Source of the DNA: Acidobacteriota bacterium
Lineage (GTDB): Bacteria > Acidobacteriota > Terriglobia > Acidiferrales > UBA7541
Length of the DNA: 64,000 nucleotides
Assembly (NCBI GenBank): GCA_013289955.1
Contig: JABCYZ010000016.1
Location: 58,796-122,795, forward strand
Reading direction: 5' to 3'
Below the pieces are notes generated by a model. It saw nothing but the letters and a program-made list of their open reading frames with translations. It had not been told where the DNA came from and did no database searches. Made by a program: the position numbers and the translations under genes. Positions 63,153-64,000 of this stretch are shown one piece after another. Within the stretch, counting starts at the first letter, position 1. The number at the start of each line of letters is the position of its first letter.

Positions 63153-63458
63153 ATGCCCCTCTATTTAGTCAGCTACGACATTAAAGAAGAGAACCGCGAC
63201 GAATACCAAGAACTGTGGGACTACCTTGATGCTCTAGGCGGAGTCAGAATCCTGTTTTCGGAATACGCGGTTCCCTTCAACGACGGCGGCGCATTCGATC
63301 TAGCCACTAAAATCAACAAACATTTAAAAACAGGAGACCGACTACTTGTTTGCGAGTTGTTCGATGGAGAATCTCAGACTCGGGCTTGGGTCAGACTTCG
63401 AATTGGAGATGACGCTTTCCAAGAAATGCTGACGAACTACGCCCGCACCCTCAACTAA
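63153..63458 (+). CDS. Cas2-like (ferredoxin-fold) small protein, orphan
   Basis: A 101-residue protein starting MPLYLVSYDIKEENRDEYQE, with an AGGAGG five bases before the ATG. The pattern beta strand with SYD, helix (YQELWDYLDALGG), RILFSEYAVPF, helix (LATKINKHLKTGD) and strand RLLVCELFDG is that of Cas2/VapD-type proteins. In Cas2 the first-strand Asp is part of the active site. No cas1, repeats or other cas genes are nearby, so a non-CRISPR role is likely. The G+C content is lower than most of the window and mobile-element debris follows directly. Confidence 0.55.
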   Translation: MPLYLVSYDIKEENRDEYQELWDYLDALGGVRILFSEYAVPFNDGGAFDLATKINKHLKTGDRLLVCELFDGESQTRAWVRLRIGDDAFQEMLTNYARTLN

Positions 63459-63690
63459 CTTCGAAGTTCGGAGAAGATTCCTACGACGTAGCTAGTTGAA
63501 ATGTGCTCCGCGTCGGGGTCGCCAATCATCGGAATTGCACGGCAGCTAATGACTTTCGCGGGGCTGTAGGTTGCTTCTTTGTCACGCACAGCGCCGTACA
63601 GCTTAACGAGCATCGCGTAGTCCACGTTAGAGCCAAACGCTTTCTCCACAGCTTCCCGATAGACTCCATGCGGACAGTAGCGCGAATACT
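63455..63690 (-). pseudogene. Fragment of an IS1-like transposase
   Basis: The minus strand encodes HGVYREAVEKAFGSNVDYAM then LVKLYGAV, YSPAKVISCRAIPMIGDPDA and EHISTSYV, strongly like the middle of IS1-type transposases, which continue SYVERQN. A stop codon closes the frame just upstream and after STSYV the sequence becomes unrelated, ending beside the Cas2-like stop. It is therefore a short internal fragment of a transposase gene. Confidence 0.6.
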
Positions 63691-63916
63691 AAAACCCTAG
63701 TAACTTGGCATAAACTTATCTTGAATTCATACTGGGACCTCGCCCTATGCCCCCAACCAAACCTCCCGAGAGTCTAGCCTTTACATCCCTAGCTGCGCTT
63801 TACGCGCAATTTCAAGCTCTTCTTGTCGGTAAGGAATTTCTATGCCCCGCTAGACAAATTCCGATAGTCATAACGAGGATGCCCCACATTTAGTTGAAAG
63901 TTGAGAACAAGAAGCA

Positions 63917-63979
63917 GCGGCTCTCGCCCGAACTCGGATAGAGTTCGGGTTGCGAATCCCTTTTAAAGGAGAGAGCCGC
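63917..63979 (+). promoter_or_regulatory. Nested hairpins in the leader of the last gene
   Basis: An outer 9-base pair, GCGGCTCTC (63917-63925) with GAGAGCCGC (63971-63979), encloses a perfect 9-base hairpin CCCGAACTC-GGATA-GAGTTCGGG (63927-63949). The outer 3' arm overlaps the AAAGGAGAG ribosome-binding region before GTG 63981, so folding would hide it. It could be a regulatory leader or the end of an insertion element. Confidence 0.5.
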
Positions 63980-63980
63980 C

Positions 63981-64000
63981 GTGAGAAAGAAATACCAGAG
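63981..64000 (+). CDS. Start of a further gene, cut by the window end
   Basis: GTG 63981 follows AAAGGAGAG with good spacing and opens MRKKYQ before the window ends. Six codons are too few to identify the protein. Adjacent IS debris and the structured leader make a transposase possible. Confidence 0.35.

Noticed and set aside
63153..64000. CRISPR-Cas locus around the Cas2-like gene
   Set aside because: No direct repeats with spacers and no cas1 or effector genes are visible.

Overview
The window reads as chromosomal DNA of a high-GC bacterium of the phylum Acidobacteriota, probably of the Terriglobia type. The clearest marker is an ADOP-type MacB/FtsX permease (25558-28029), a family first defined in acidobacteria. 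A futalosine-pathway menaquinone pair, a DUF6580 membrane protein, many Tat-exported or secreted enzymes and a hopanoid-associated glycosyltransferase fit the same picture. No rRNA, tRNA or CRISPR array was found. The DNA is mostly ordinary chromosome, with insertion-sequence debris near 16.4-17.1 kb and in the last 0.5 kb.

Layout. 1-1.8 kb: tail of a Dph6-like ATPase, then a tight DUF6580 / LOG / Nudix run. 2.0-7.6 kb: a large exported transglutaminase-like/TPR protein of lower GC, gatB, and a BCP-type peroxiredoxin whose catalytic cysteine codon is TGA. 7.6-12.1 kb (minus strand): panC, DinB, panB and a Tat-exported amidase. 12.2-16.3 kb: a GH3 beta-glucosidase convergent with an M28 peptidase, followed by a decayed IS. 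17.3-25.3 kb: a CnaB/molybdopterin-fold protein, a TetR regulator divergent from a Tat-exported SRPBCC protein with a palindrome between them, HpnB, an orphan [2Fe-2S] subunit, formate-THF ligase, a DUF3011/crystallin protein and an SDR. 25.6-35 kb: ADOP permease, a decayed molybdopterin-subunit gene, a GH18-NodB-GT2 fusion, a GT-C membrane protein and a CDF transporter with three C-terminal domains. 35-46 kb: exported M1 peptidase, MsrB, a translationally coupled exported TldE/TldD pair, FecR, a SpoIIE phosphatase, and a GDYXXLXY/DUF2157 pair. 46-53.8 kb: tautomerase, zinc-ribbon protein with RNase HI, MqnA/MqnC, an exported metzincin-like protease and a DUF4097 protein. 54-64 kb: a kinase-M23-aminotransferase fusion, a dprA remnant, topA, a Xer recombinase, a hydrolase, a glycine-rich exported protein, a Cas2-like small protein, a transposase remnant and the start of a further gene behind a structured leader.

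How the genes work together. Several genes serve cofactors and core metabolism: panB/panC for pantothenate, mqnA/mqnC for menaquinone, fhs for one-carbon units and gatB for tRNA amidation. A second theme is the cell envelope and periplasm, with exported peptidases, a TldD/E pair, a probable surface-polysaccharide machine and many signal-peptide proteins. MsrB and the peroxiredoxin handle oxidative damage.

The strongest unusual finding is the peroxiredoxin at 7146-7607. An in-frame TGA sits exactly at the peroxidatic cysteine, followed at the right distance by a SECIS-like hairpin, so it is most likely a selenoprotein that standard gene calling would split. Other points of note are the decayed dprA in an ancestral dprA-topA-xer order, the exported TldD/TldE pair, two multidomain fusions, an orphan IorA-like subunit with an IorB-like pseudogene 6.4 kb away, and a set of genes with -10-like hexamers so close to the start codon that their mRNAs may be leaderless.
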